DNA of 64,000 nucleotides from Sporosarcina sp. FSL K6-1508 (GCF_038007465.1 NZ_JBBOXF010000001.1:894501-958500), one strand, 5' to 3'; shown: positions 16,702 through 25,270, counted from the stretch's first letter. A program made the numbers and translations. Notes: a model not told the origin generated them from the letters alone.

Positions 16702-18246
16702 TTGAAAAAAAGCCAACTATTGAAATTGTTAGGTGTACTAGTGGTCGTTGTAACGATTGTCTTGTTTGTAAATAGATTTAACGACAAGGATAACCAGAAC
16801 CATACTACCGCCCCGGACATTACTGCAGTGCCTGTTGCTAAAATTGATATCCCCCGTGAACCGTATGATTTCCATGCTATTGATGAAATTCTGAACGACC
16901 CTAGACTGCAAGGTGCGACAGCTACGCTGAGTATACGTGAGGCATCTACCGGAAATATTATCTATTCCCATCTAGGCGATACACGAGTCCATCCCGCCTC
17001 CGTTATGAAGTTACTGACAGGTGCGGCGGCGCTTGAAACACTTGGAGAGGAGCATATGTTCAAAACCGAGTTGTATATGGATGGACAAGTGAAGGATGGC
17101 GTACTGCGTGGCAATCTCTATTTAAAAGGGAGAGGCGACCCGACGTTGACACAGAATGATCTGAAGGCATTCGTATCCGAGTTAAAAGCGAAGGGAATCA
17201 GCTCTATCGCTGGAAACGTATACGGGGATGACACTTGGTATGATGACATAAGACTATCCCAAGATCTGAATTGGTCCGACGAACCCTATTATACAGGCTC
17301 CCAAGTGTCCGCACTGACACTGTCGCCAAATGACGATTATGACGCGGGCACGGTCATCGTTGAAGTAACCCCTTCTAAGAAATCGGGACAAGCGGGGAAA
17401 GTCGCCATGGTACCGGCGAATAACTACCTGACAATCGTCAACAAGACGCAAACAATAGCTAAAAAAGGCAGTAAGAGCATTACAGTTGAACGGCAACATG
17501 GCTCCAATACTCTCATCGTTTCCGGGACGATTCCGCTAGGCGCAAAAAAAATACGCAGCTGGTCATCGATCTGGGAACCGACAGACTATGCGGCAACTAT
17601 TTTCAAGGATGCAATCGAACAACAAGGCATTACTTTTGTGGGGACACCGAAAGTCGAGCGTAAAAGAGTTTCCAAAGGGGCCACATTACTGACGTCAAAA
17701 AAATCAATACCGCTAAAAGAATTATTCATCCCCTTTATGAAATTAAGTAATAACGGACATGCCGAAGTACTGGTCAAAGAGATGGGACGTACGATGGGTG
17801 GAGAAGGCAGTTGGGATAAAGGGCTTTCAGTCGTAGAAGGTACGCTCGCTAATCTGGGGGTTGACACAAAAAACATGCTACTTCGCGATGGATCAGGTAT
17901 GTCCCATAAAAATCTCGTCACGGCGAATGAAGTGACAAAACTGCTCTACACAGCACAGACAAAACCATGGTATCCAGCATTTCAGAAGGCGCTCCCCGTA
18001 GCGGGAAATGAAGAACGGTTTGTTGGAGGGACATTGCGCAATCGCATGAAAGGGACAGCGGCAGCGGGTAATGTCCAAGCCAAAACGGGAGCATTGAACG
18101 GAGTTACCGCGTTGTCGGGCTATGTTAAAACAAAAGACGGAGAAAAACTTGCGTTTTCTATTATGATTAATAACTATTTGAATGACACGACGCCTGAAAT
18201 TCTAGACAGAATTGCTATTATACTTGCGAGTTATCAGTCAAAGTGA
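16702..18246 (+). CDS. D-Ala-D-Ala carboxypeptidase, PBP4/DacB family (peptidase S13)
   Basis: 514 aa from TTG 16702, with GGGAGG ten bases upstream; the frame is open further upstream but lacks a good start there. An N-terminal membrane anchor or uncleaved signal (LLKLLGVLVVVVTIVLF) precedes the catalytic domain. Active-site motifs are SVMK (Ser100, Lys103), SGMSHKN (SxN region, about 395) and KTG in VQAKTGALNG (about 455). It trims or cleaves peptidoglycan cross-links outside the membrane. It is divergent from mgtE. Confidence 0.9.
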   Translation: MKKSQLLKLLGVLVVVVTIVLFVNRFNDKDNQNHTTAPDITAVPVAKIDIPREPYDFHAIDEILNDPRLQGATATLSIREASTGNIIYSHLGDTRVHPASVMKLLTGAAALETLGEEHMFKTELYMDGQVKDGVLRGNLYLKGRGDPTLTQNDLKAFVSELKAKGISSIAGNVYGDDTWYDDIRLSQDLNWSDEPYYTGSQVSALTLSPNDDYDAGTVIVEVTPSKKSGQAGKVAMVPANNYLTIVNKTQTIAKKGSKSITVERQHGSNTLIVSGTIPLGAKKIRSWSSIWEPTDYAATIFKDAIEQQGITFVGTPKVERKRVSKGATLLTSKKSIPLKELFIPFMKLSNNGHAEVLVKEMGRTMGGEGSWDKGLSVVEGTLANLGVDTKNMLLRDGSGMSHKNLVTANEVTKLLYTAQTKPWYPAFQKALPVAGNEERFVGGTLRNRMKGTAAAGNVQAKTGALNGVTALSGYVKTKDGEKLAFSIMINNYLNDTTPEILDRIAIILASYQSK

Positions 18247-18278
18247 ACTACCAAGTATGCAATGAAATGCATACTCCG

Positions 18279-18290
18279 TGAATATTTATG
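18279..18290. promoter_or_regulatory. Possible ARG-box-like operator
   Basis: TGAATATTTATG lies about 100 bp before the amino acid ABC operon and resembles half-sites of the ArgR/AhrC consensus (TGAATAATTATTCA). In Bacillus the similar artPQR (yqiXYZ) operon is AhrC-controlled. The match is imperfect. The 18247-18379 leader also holds two small hairpins, AGTATGC/GCATACT and CCGAA/TTCGG. Confidence 0.25.
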
Positions 18291-18379
18291 TTTAGCAGGA
18301 AAGGAATAGGGTACGAGATAGAGAGTAATCTAAAAAAACCGAAAACGTTCGGGATGATTAAAAAGGGGAGTATTTTATT

Positions 18380-19207
18380 ATGGGGAAGTTGAAATCATTA
18401 TTTCTATTGTTGACTGTTTCAATGCTCGTATTATCGGCATGCGGGACCAAGAAGGATGCCGGAGAAGAAAAAAGTGACGGCGACGGAAGCTATGAACTTA
18501 TGAAAAAAGGAAGTCTGACGTTTGCCGCAAGCGGCGTTTATAAGCCATTTAACTTTGAGGAAAAAGGGGAATTAACTGGTTTTGATATCGAGATTGGTGA
18601 GGCGATTGCTGACAAGATGGGTTTAAAACCAAACCCTGTGACAAATCCTTTTGAAACAATCATGCAGGGACTCATCGGTAAAAAGTTCGATGCAATCATC
18701 GGATCGATGGCTTATACAAAAGAGCGCGCAAAACAGGCAAACTTTACTGAGCCTTATTACTACTCAGGCGGAATGATTTTTGTATCGGAAGATAATACGG
18801 ACATAATGTCCGACGCTGATTTGAAAGGCAAAAAGATCGGAGTTGTGGCTCAATCTACATACGAAAAGCCGGCACAAACCCTTTCGGACGATATCCAATA
18901 TTACAGCAGTGATGTTGTTGCACTGAAGGATTTGACTATAGAAGGTCGTCTCGATGCGGTTATCACGGCTGATATTGTTGGCTATGAAGCAATTGATAAT
19001 GATTTTAAAATTAAGGAAGTCGGAAAGCCGCTATGGGTAGAGCAGCCATCCATCGCCGTCCGACCTGACAATGATGCATTAAGAGAAGCAATTGATAAAG
19101 CGTTGAAAGAAATAATTGAAGATGGCACGTATGAGGAAATATCGAAGAAATGGTTCGATCGGAATCTGCTAGACCTTGATCTGGAAGGTGTGGAGCTTTT
19201 AGAATGA
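18380..19207 (+). CDS. Polar amino acid ABC transporter, substrate-binding lipoprotein
   Basis: 275 aa. A lipoprotein signal ends in the lipobox LSAC (Cys21). The mature part is a family 3 solute-binding protein (SBP_bac_3): FAASGVYKPFNFEEKGELTGFDIEIGEAIA, DAIIGSMAYTKERAKQANFTEPYYYSGG. It captures a polar amino acid, possibly arginine or cystine, outside the membrane and delivers it to the permease encoded next. GGGGAG precedes the ATG. It is first gene of a three-gene operon. Confidence 0.92.
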   Translation: MGKLKSLFLLLTVSMLVLSACGTKKDAGEEKSDGDGSYELMKKGSLTFAASGVYKPFNFEEKGELTGFDIEIGEAIADKMGLKPNPVTNPFETIMQGLIGKKFDAIIGSMAYTKERAKQANFTEPYYYSGGMIFVSEDNTDIMSDADLKGKKIGVVAQSTYEKPAQTLSDDIQYYSSDVVALKDLTIEGRLDAVITADIVGYEAIDNDFKIKEVGKPLWVEQPSIAVRPDNDALREAIDKALKEIIEDGTYEEISKKWFDRNLLDLDLEGVELLE

Positions 19208-19247
19208 ATGACTCTACAGACTTGACTACGGAAAGAGGGAATAACTA

Positions 19248-19916
19248 GTGCCAGAGATATTTACAACACTTTATGAGGTATTCATACGAACGTACCCAGG
19301 TTTTTTAAAGGCAGCACTTATCACCTTGGAAATTACAGCAATTGCCCTCGTGCTGGGTACTGCACTAGGTATCATCTTTGCTTTAATGAAAATATCCAAA
19401 TCAAAAATTTTGCAGGCAATCGCAAACCTGTATATTACACTAATCAGGGGGACTCCGCTGATTGTCCAAATCATGTTTCTCTATTACGGAATTACGAATA
19501 TCGTCATCCTTTCGAATTTCTGGGCCGGTGCAATTGCGCTGGGTATTCATAATGGTGCTTATATCGCGGAAATTTTCCGGGGCGCCATACAGGGAATTGA
19601 TCGCGGGCAAGAAGAAGCAAGTCTTGCGGTTGGTATGAACCGTCGGCAAGCAATGCGGAGAATTATTTTTCCGCAAGCGCTTCGCCGTGCGATTCCGCCA
19701 CTTGGAAATCAGTTCATCATTACCATGAAAGATTCATCACTTGTATACGTTATCGGTGTTTCGGAAATGTTCGGACTGGCAAACAGGGAGGCGGCAGCAT
19801 CATTCCAACCCTTTGAAACATTCCTGGTCGTCGGAGTGTATTATCTTGTACTCGTGCTAATCTTCTCTGCACTGCTGAAATGGTATGAGAAAAAGCTGGA
19901 TGTTGACAGTATATGA
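19248..19916 (+). CDS. Polar amino acid ABC transporter, permease
   Basis: 222 aa starting at GTG 19248 with AGAGGG upstream. Five hydrophobic helices, with HisM/GlnP-type signatures: FLKAALITLEITAIALVLGTALG and the EAA loop EEASLAVGMNRRQAMRRIIFPQALRRAIPPLGNQ. It forms the homodimeric membrane channel for the adjacent binding protein and ATPase. Confidence 0.93.
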   Translation: MPEIFTTLYEVFIRTYPGFLKAALITLEITAIALVLGTALGIIFALMKISKSKILQAIANLYITLIRGTPLIVQIMFLYYGITNIVILSNFWAGAIALGIHNGAYIAEIFRGAIQGIDRGQEEASLAVGMNRRQAMRRIIFPQALRRAIPPLGNQFIITMKDSSLVYVIGVSEMFGLANREAAASFQPFETFLVVGVYYLVLVLIFSALLKWYEKKLDVDSI

Positions 19917-19928
19917 GGAGGAAATTAA

Positions 19929-20654
19929 ATGATTAAAACAAAAAACCTCCACAAGTCATTCGACGATCTTGAAGTGCTAAAAGGAATCGACCTTGACGTG
20001 GAAGCTGGGGAAGTTGTCGTACTCATTGGAGTCAGCGGCTCAGGTAAAAGCACGTTGCTTCGCTGTCTGAACTTCCTTGAAATGCCCAATGAAGGTGAAA
20101 TTACAATTGATGGACGACTAGTCGATCTGAAGAAAGAGGACTTATCGAATGTGCGTGCCGAAGTAGGTATGGTATTCCAGCACTTTAATCTTTTCCCACA
20201 TAAGACAGTGCTTGAAAACATAACGGAGGCACCCATCATTGTCAAAAAGATCAAGAAGGAACGGGCAGAGAAGGAGGCGCTTGTTATCTTGGAAAAAGTC
20301 GGCTTGTCTGATAAAGCAGACGTCTATCCAAGCAAATTATCAGGCGGTCAAAAACAGCGTGTCGCCATCGCCCGTGCACTCGCGATGGAACCAAAAGCGC
20401 TCTTGTTTGACGAACCAACATCAGCGCTTGACCCCGAACTTGTCGGAGAAGTGCTCCAAGTAATGCAAGACCTCGCAAATGATGGAATGACGATGGTCGT
20501 CGTCACTCATGAAATGAAATTTGCAAAAGAAGTAGCAGACCGGATTGTTATGCTGGACGAAGGCTGTATTATTGAAAACGCAGATCCGCATACATTCTTC
20601 AACCATTCGACCAACGAACGGACGCGCCAATTTTTAGAGATGGTTGACGTATAA
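19929..20654 (+). CDS. Polar amino acid ABC transporter, ATP-binding protein
   Basis: 241 aa. Walker A GVSGSGKST (about residues 36-44), ABC signature LSGGQKQRVAIARAL (about 138), Walker B LLFDEPTSALD and the H-loop VTHEM are all intact. It is a GlnQ/ArtR-type ATPase energising uptake. GAGGAGG precedes the ATG, 12 bp after the permease stop. Last gene of the operon, followed by a terminator. Confidence 0.95.
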   Translation: MIKTKNLHKSFDDLEVLKGIDLDVEAGEVVVLIGVSGSGKSTLLRCLNFLEMPNEGEITIDGRLVDLKKEDLSNVRAEVGMVFQHFNLFPHKTVLENITEAPIIVKKIKKERAEKEALVILEKVGLSDKADVYPSKLSGGQKQRVAIARALAMEPKALLFDEPTSALDPELVGEVLQVMQDLANDGMTMVVVTHEMKFAKEVADRIVMLDEGCIIENADPHTFFNHSTNERTRQFLEMVDV

Positions 20655-20666
20655 GGTAGTGAATAG

Positions 20667-20711
20667 AAAAACTGTCCTACACCAGTTAATAGGTGTGGGA
20701 CAGTTTTTTTG
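20667..20711 (+). terminator. Rho-independent terminator
   Basis: AAAAACTGTCCTACACC pairs with GGTGTGGGACAGTTTTT around AGTTAATA and continues into T7. It ends the amino acid transporter operon. Confidence 0.94.
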
Positions 20712-20721
20712 ATTAGTAACA

Positions 20722-20750
20722 GTGTCTAGCAGGCGCCTTGCGCTTTTCTT
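20722..20750. repeat. Minimal copy of repeat family B
   Basis: Only the two ends of the family B repeat remain: GTGTCTAGC joined to AGGCGCCTTGCGCTTTTCTT. The ends match those of the longer copies at 50857 and 60766. It looks like an internal-deletion derivative and lies between a terminator and the 3' end of the pseudouridine synthase gene. Confidence 0.75.
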
Positions 20751-20753
20751 TTG

Positions 20754-21458
20754 TCAGCGTTTCGGTTCATAATTCAACATCTTGAACATTTCCGACAGTT
20801 CTTCTTTGGTCAAGTCGCGCCACTGACCATTTGGCAGGTCACCTAGATGGATGTTCATAATCCGCGTTCGTTGCAGTTTCCGTACATTATAGCCGAGTGC
20901 AGAACACATGCGGCGGATTTGGCGATTTAAACCTTGCGTCAATGTCATGTTGAATTTACGTGGTCCAAGTTGTTTAACTTTGCATGGTTTTGTCACTGTA
21001 TCTAAAATCGGGACGCCTGACTCCATCTGCCTGATGAATTCTTTTGTAATTGGCTGATCGACCGTAACAATATATTCCTTTTCATGGCCATTCTCTTCGC
21101 GCAGGATTTCATTGACGATATCGCCGTCATTTGTAAGAAGAAGAAGCCCATCCGAGTCTTTGTCGAGGCGTCCGATATGGAAAATACGCAGCGGATGGTT
21201 GATGAAGTCGACAACATTGCCTTTGATATGACGTTCTGTCGTGCTTGTAATGCCAACGGGTTTGTTAAGTGCGAGATAGACGAGTTGCTCCTCAGTCTTC
21301 ACAAGTTTCCCGTCTGCATGAACTTCGTCACCAGCTTCGACCTTACTGCCTAACTCAGCAGGGAGTCCGTTAATTGTAATGCGTCCATCCTCAATCCACT
21401 TATCTGCTCCACGGCGGGAGACGATTCCGGCTTCGCTTAAGTATTTATTGATTCTCAT
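20754..21458 (-). CDS. rRNA pseudouridine synthase, RsuA/RluB/RluF family
   Basis: 234 aa. An N-terminal S4 RNA-binding domain (MRINKYLSEAGIVSRRGADKW, residues 1-60) is followed by the catalytic domain. The catalytic Asp is in GRLDKDSDGLLLLTNDG (about residue 104), and the later motif is GLNRQIRRMCSALGYNV. The latter resembles RluF (23S U2604), but RluB or RsuA specificity is possible. It isomerises uridine in rRNA in the cytosol. Monocistronic. Confidence 0.88.
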   Translation of the reverse strand: MRINKYLSEAGIVSRRGADKWIEDGRITINGLPAELGSKVEAGDEVHADGKLVKTEEQLVYLALNKPVGITSTTERHIKGNVVDFINHPLRIFHIGRLDKDSDGLLLLTNDGDIVNEILREENGHEKEYIVTVDQPITKEFIRQMESGVPILDTVTKPCKVKQLGPRKFNMTLTQGLNRQIRRMCSALGYNVRKLQRTRIMNIHLGDLPNGQWRDLTKEELSEMFKMLNYEPKR

Positions 21459-21619
21459 TTATGTCATCCTATCCAAGAAATTTCTTTCCTCCATTGTAGC
21501 GCGTCTAAGGGAAATGTTCAAAATCATGAAGCCGGAGTTGCCATTAAAGCCGAAAAATTGTAATTACGCAAAAAGAAGATGCCTTGATTTCAAGTCATCG
21601 ATGAATAAAACAGAAGAGG

Positions 21620-21648
21620 TTGACAATTAATTCTTCTTGTACTACGAT
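21620..21648 (+). promoter_or_regulatory. Sigma-A promoter of the trp operon
   Basis: TTGACA (21620-21625), a 17-bp spacer, and TACGAT (21643-21648). Transcription would begin near 21655, giving a leader of about 370 nt before trpE. Confidence 0.75.
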
Positions 21649-21654
21649 GGGAAT

Positions 21655-21995
21655 AACATTTTTTAAGAGACGGGCAGAAGGTACCGAGAGCGGTGCCGCC
21701 CACGATAGAAGAGATGAGAAGAGCATAGCTGAGAAATTATTGATTAAGAAGAGTAGCATGGGTGCGCGATTATAGAGAGTCGGTGGGTGGTGAAAACCGA
21801 TTTGCGGCCAGTGTGAATGGACTTATGAGAGCCTATTTGAGTAATTATTCAAGTAGGACGTGAGATCCCACGTTACGGGATGTGTCTTTAAGGCACGCTA
21901 AGTGGAAGCAGGAATGCTTCAATTAGAGGTGGCAACGCGGTAAATTCCGTCCTCTGCAATCGGACTCCTATGTCCTTTTGCAGGGGACTTTTTTA
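21655..21995 (+). promoter_or_regulatory. T-box leader of the trp operon, tRNA-Trp type
   Basis: The T-box motif AGAGGTGGCAACGCGG lies at 21925-21940. It is followed by a Rho-independent terminator in which GTCCTCTGCAA (21949-21959) pairs with TTGCAGGGGAC (21978-21988) before T6. The stem I region spans about 21750-21840 with an AGTA element at 21752. The specifier is GAATGGAC, giving codon TGG (Trp) at 21818-21820. Uncharged tRNA-Trp should favour antitermination. The first 50 nt form a separate GGGC/GGTACC-type 5' stem-loop (about 21672-21700) not normal for a T-box. Confidence 0.93.
21706..21753 (+). promoter_or_regulatory. Candidate TRAP site 1 in the trp leader
   Basis: Triplets TAG 21706, GAG 21711, GAG 21716, GAG 21721, TAG 21726 and GAG 21731 are strictly 5 nt apart. 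After two missed positions, AAG 21746 and GAG 21751 stay in the same phase. They follow the 5' stem-loop at about 21672-21700, the same order as in the B. subtilis trp leader. TRAP binding here is inferred. Confidence 0.6.
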
Positions 21996-22006
21996 TTCCC
22001 AAAAAA

Positions 22007-22044
22007 GAGGAGAGTTGAGCTGAGATGAGTAGAGAACAGACGAG
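22007..22044 (+). promoter_or_regulatory. Candidate TRAP site 2 overlapping the trpE start
   Basis: GAG triplets at 22007, 22012, 22017, 22022, 22027, 22032 and 22042, with CAG at 22037, are all exactly 5 nt apart (2-nt spacers). They cover the Shine-Dalgarno GAGGAG, the ATG at 22025 and the first six codons. TRAP binding would block ribosome access. The regularity is far beyond what a purine-rich ribosome binding site needs. Confidence 0.75.
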
Positions 22045-23398
22045 TTTACGGACGACAATGAAGAAATTAAATGGGGATTCGTTAACTCCCATATTGATTT
22101 TCAGAAGAATGCAGGGTCAACGAAAGTTTTTATTAGAAAGTTCTTCGAAGCATGAGGGTTCTGGGCGATATTCTTTCCTTGGGATGGATCCCCTGAAATC
22201 CTACAGCGGACGCAATGGAAGACTTGATGAACACGTTTATGCTACGGGCAAGAAATATGTACACGAGGGCGATTTGTTTGTGCTGTTGAAACGATTGATG
22301 CCGCGAGTTACGGATGATATTGAATTTCCTTTCACAGGCGGAGCGGTCGGCTACGTCGGTTACGGGGCGGGTTCCGACAGGGTGACGCGTTCCTACGATG
22401 ATATGGGATTCCCGGATGTTAATTTCAATATTTATGAAACCATTATTATTTTCGATCATGTGTTGAATGAAGTGATATTGCTGCATACAGAAATTAATCC
22501 AGAACAAAGTACGCCTGATTTGGACGCATTGGCAGAAAGTATATTGTCCGGACCAGAAAAAGAAGAGTCAGCTTTTGCGCTATCGGATTATAGCTGTTCT
22601 GTCACGCAACAACAGTTTGAAGACTTGGTACGCGGTGCAAAAGAGTATATCGAGCAAGGAGAAGCAGAGCAAATCGTGCTGTCTAGACGTTTAGTAGCGG
22701 ACTTTAACGGTGATCCGTTTTCATTATACCGAAAGCTAAGAAAACGGAATCCTTCACCTTATATGTATTATATGGAATTTGATGATCACATCGTTGTGGG
22801 CACATCCCCGGAAAGTATCGTGAGTGTATCGAATGGCAAAGTGATGACGAATCCGATTGCAGGGACACGCCGGCGCGGTATAGATAAGGCGGAAGATATA
22901 GCACTTGAAAAAGAGTTGTTGGCGGATCCGAAAGAACTTTCGGAACACGATATGTTGGTCGAGCTTGGACGGAATGACTTGAAAAAAGTGTGCCTTCCAG
23001 ATTCGGTTCAAGTCACGAGTTATATGGAAGTCGTCCGTTACGAGCATGTTATGCATATTGTATCGGAAGCAGAGGGAATATTGTCTCCCGTGTTGCATTC
23101 ATTGGACGCGTTAACGGCATGTCTTCCGGCGGGTACGGTAACAGGTACACCGAAAAAACGAGCAATGGAATTGATTGATGAATTGGAGAAAATGGACCGG
23201 GGTATTTACGGGGGAGCAATCGGTTATATCGGCTTCAATGGCAATATGGATTTTGCGTTGACGATTCGAACGATGGTCGTGAAAGACGGAAAAGCTTATG
23301 TTCAGGCAGGAGCAGGCATCGTTCAAGCGTCAGATCCGACAGCGGAATTCATGGAGACGGTCAACAAAGCCAAGTCTTTATTAGAAGTTGTTAACTAA
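22025..23398 (+). CDS. trpE: Anthranilate synthase component I
   Basis: 457 aa. It converts chorismate to anthranilate using ammonia from a glutaminase partner. The chorismate-binding domain is clear: GEAEQIVLSRRLV, VGTSPESIVSV, NPIAGTRRRG, HDMLVELGRNDLKKV, PAGTVTGTPKKRAMELID and GYIGFNGNMDFALTIRTM. A short N-terminal Anth_synt_I_N domain is present. First gene of trpEDCFBA. No trpG follows, so the glutaminase is presumably supplied by PabA encoded elsewhere, as in B. subtilis. The start lies within a candidate TRAP site. Confidence 0.95.
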   Translation: MSREQTSLRTTMKKLNGDSLTPILIFRRMQGQRKFLLESSSKHEGSGRYSFLGMDPLKSYSGRNGRLDEHVYATGKKYVHEGDLFVLLKRLMPRVTDDIEFPFTGGAVGYVGYGAGSDRVTRSYDDMGFPDVNFNIYETIIIFDHVLNEVILLHTEINPEQSTPDLDALAESILSGPEKEESAFALSDYSCSVTQQQFEDLVRGAKEYIEQGEAEQIVLSRRLVADFNGDPFSLYRKLRKRNPSPYMYYMEFDDHIVVGTSPESIVSVSNGKVMTNPIAGTRRRGIDKAEDIALEKELLADPKELSEHDMLVELGRNDLKKVCLPDSVQVTSYMEVVRYEHVMHIVSEAEGILSPVLHSLDALTACLPAGTVTGTPKKRAMELIDELEKMDRGIYGGAIGYIGFNGNMDFALTIRTMVVKDGKAYVQAGAGIVQASDPTAEFMETVNKAKSLLEVVN

Positions 23399-23424
23399 TT
23401 CAAGGATGAATAGATTGTAAGAAA

Positions 23425-23489
23425 GAGCTTAGTAGAGCAGAGGAGAGATTGAGATGAGAGGTTTTGTTAGACGAGTAGAGATGGGCGAG
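23425..23489 (+). promoter_or_regulatory. Candidate TRAP site 3 overlapping the trpD start
   Basis: (G/T)AG triplets start at 23425, 23430, 23435, 23440, 23445, 23451, 23456, 23468, 23473, 23478 and 23487. That is 11 triplets, mostly with 2-3-nt spacers, matching the 11 subunits of TRAP. They include the Shine-Dalgarno region and flank the ATG at 23454. Translational control of trpD by TRAP is the prediction. Confidence 0.7.
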
Positions 23490-24485
23490 CATTTGATGTA
23501 TGAAGAAATGGTGGAAGCTTCTAAGTTGATGTTCGATGAACAAACAGAATCGCAGGACGTAGTCGATTTCCTAGTTGCATTGTCACAAAAAGAAGAAACA
23601 GCCCATGAAGTTGCGGCTCTTGCTGCAGTCATGAAATCATTTGCACTTCGAGTAAATGTTGCGCGGGAAACATTTATGGATAACTGCGGAACAGGCGGGG
23701 ATGGCTCAAATACTTTCAATATCAGTACGGCGTCCGCGTTCGTTTTGGCGGGAGCGGGAGCATCTATCGCTAAGCATGGTAATCGGAAAGTTTCGAGTGC
23801 TGCAGGAAGTTCAGATGTATTGGAAGCCCTTGGCGTTCATATAGACTTCAGCTTAGATGAAACCATCGAACTGCTTCAACAGGAAGGGATCACCTTCTTA
23901 TATGCACCAAATGTTCATCCGAAAATGAAACGAATCGGAGCAATCCGGCAGCAAATTGGCAAGCCGACAATCTTCAATCTGGTAGGGCCTTTGACAAATC
24001 CAATCCCATTGAAAACACAGTTCACGGGTATTAACAGACCGGACTTCACGATGGAATATGCATCCGTATTGCGCATGCTTGGTAGAGAGCGGGCAATTGT
24101 CGTATCGGGAGCGGGTGGAATGGACGAAGCGTCACTTGCGGGACAAAATGCATTTGTTCTTCTTGATAAAGGCGATTTGATCCCATTTTCGCTGACAGCA
24201 GATGATGTGGGGCTTGGATATGCCCCAATTTCAGCTATACGTGGAGGCGACGCGAAGGAAAATGCAGCAACAATTCGGGCGGTTTTTAATGGACGACGCG
24301 GTCCTCATTTCGATACGGTCGTTTTTAATGCAGGCATCGGATTATTTGCAAATGGGCGAGCAGGGACAATTCAAGAGGGCGTCAAACAGGCGACTGACAG
24401 TATTTTATCTGGAAAAGCGTTGCAAAAGCTCGATGCTGTTGTAGCATTCAGTTCGAAAATCGGTATAAAGGCGGTGGCAAGATGA
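23454..24485 (+). CDS. trpD: Anthranilate phosphoribosyltransferase
   Basis: 343 aa. It transfers phosphoribose from PRPP to anthranilate. The PRPP/Mg motif NCGTGGDGSNTFNIST (about residues 79-94) and KHGNRKVSSAAGSSDVLEALG are intact, as is GPLTNP further on. The N-terminal helix starts MRGFVRRVEMGEHL, a little variable but of normal length. Its stop overlaps the trpC start (ATGA), so trpD and trpC are translationally coupled. Confidence 0.96.
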   Translation: MRGFVRRVEMGEHLMYEEMVEASKLMFDEQTESQDVVDFLVALSQKEETAHEVAALAAVMKSFALRVNVARETFMDNCGTGGDGSNTFNISTASAFVLAGAGASIAKHGNRKVSSAAGSSDVLEALGVHIDFSLDETIELLQQEGITFLYAPNVHPKMKRIGAIRQQIGKPTIFNLVGPLTNPIPLKTQFTGINRPDFTMEYASVLRMLGRERAIVVSGAGGMDEASLAGQNAFVLLDKGDLIPFSLTADDVGLGYAPISAIRGGDAKENAATIRAVFNGRRGPHFDTVVFNAGIGLFANGRAGTIQEGVKQATDSILSGKALQKLDAVVAFSSKIGIKAVAR

Positions 24486-25270
24486 CGATTTTGGATGAAA
24501 TTTTACAAGAGAAACGACGTGAAGTACAGCAATTGCTAACACAACCGAGCGTGTTGCGGGAAGGTCGACCATCGCGCCCTTCTTTATTCAAAAGACTATA
24601 CAACACAGAGCATTTGCAAGTCATTGCAGAAATGAAGCGTGCATCACCTTCCAAGGGACTTATCGCGGAAGGTGCGGATCCAGTTGCACAGGCTATTTCT
24701 TACTATAACGCGGACGCAGCGTGCATATCTGTATTGACGGATAGTCATTTCTTTAAGGGTTCTTTCGAGGACTTAGCAGCCGTGGCGGATAATGTTCCGA
24801 TTCCATTGCTATGCAAAGACTTTATTGTCCATACCGTACAGATTGATCATGCAAAAAGTGCTGGTGCATCTGTCATTCTACTGATTGTTGCTGCTCTCAC
24901 GGATGAAGAACTCAGCAATCTACATGCCTATGCTGTGGCATCTGGACTCGAAGTACTTGTGGAAGTACATGACGGAGCAGAACTGAAACGTGCAATCGCC
25001 ATCGACGCGAAACTGATAGGCGTCAACAATCGGGATCTTCACACATTTAAAGTCGATCTAAAGAAGACTGAGGAGATTGCAGCTCTGTTTCCATTTGATG
25101 AGGAACGTGTGCTCATTAGCGAAAGCGGTATCTGGGAAACAGAAGATGCGTTATTCGTTGCGGATGCCGGTGCAAGTGCAGTCCTAGTGGGCGAATCGCT
25201 TATGCGAAGCGGTGCAGTCGATATAGCCATCCATTCACTTCAAGTCGCGTTATCCAGAGCAGTCCGATGA
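24482..25270 (+). CDS. trpC: Indole-3-glycerol phosphate synthase
   Basis: 262 aa TIM barrel. The signature IAEMKRASPSKGLI (about residues 48-61) holds the catalytic Glu and Lys. LLCKDFIVHTVQIDHAKSAGASVILLI and GVNNRDLHTFKVDL are the later catalytic loops, and VLISESGIW the phosphate site. It cyclises CdRP to indole-glycerol phosphate. It overlaps trpD and trpF by 4 bp each. Confidence 0.96.
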   Translation: MTILDEILQEKRREVQQLLTQPSVLREGRPSRPSLFKRLYNTEHLQVIAEMKRASPSKGLIAEGADPVAQAISYYNADAACISVLTDSHFFKGSFEDLAAVADNVPIPLLCKDFIVHTVQIDHAKSAGASVILLIVAALTDEELSNLHAYAVASGLEVLVEVHDGAELKRAIAIDAKLIGVNNRDLHTFKVDLKKTEEIAALFPFDEERVLISESGIWETEDALFVADAGASAVLVGESLMRSGAVDIAIHSLQVALSRAVR

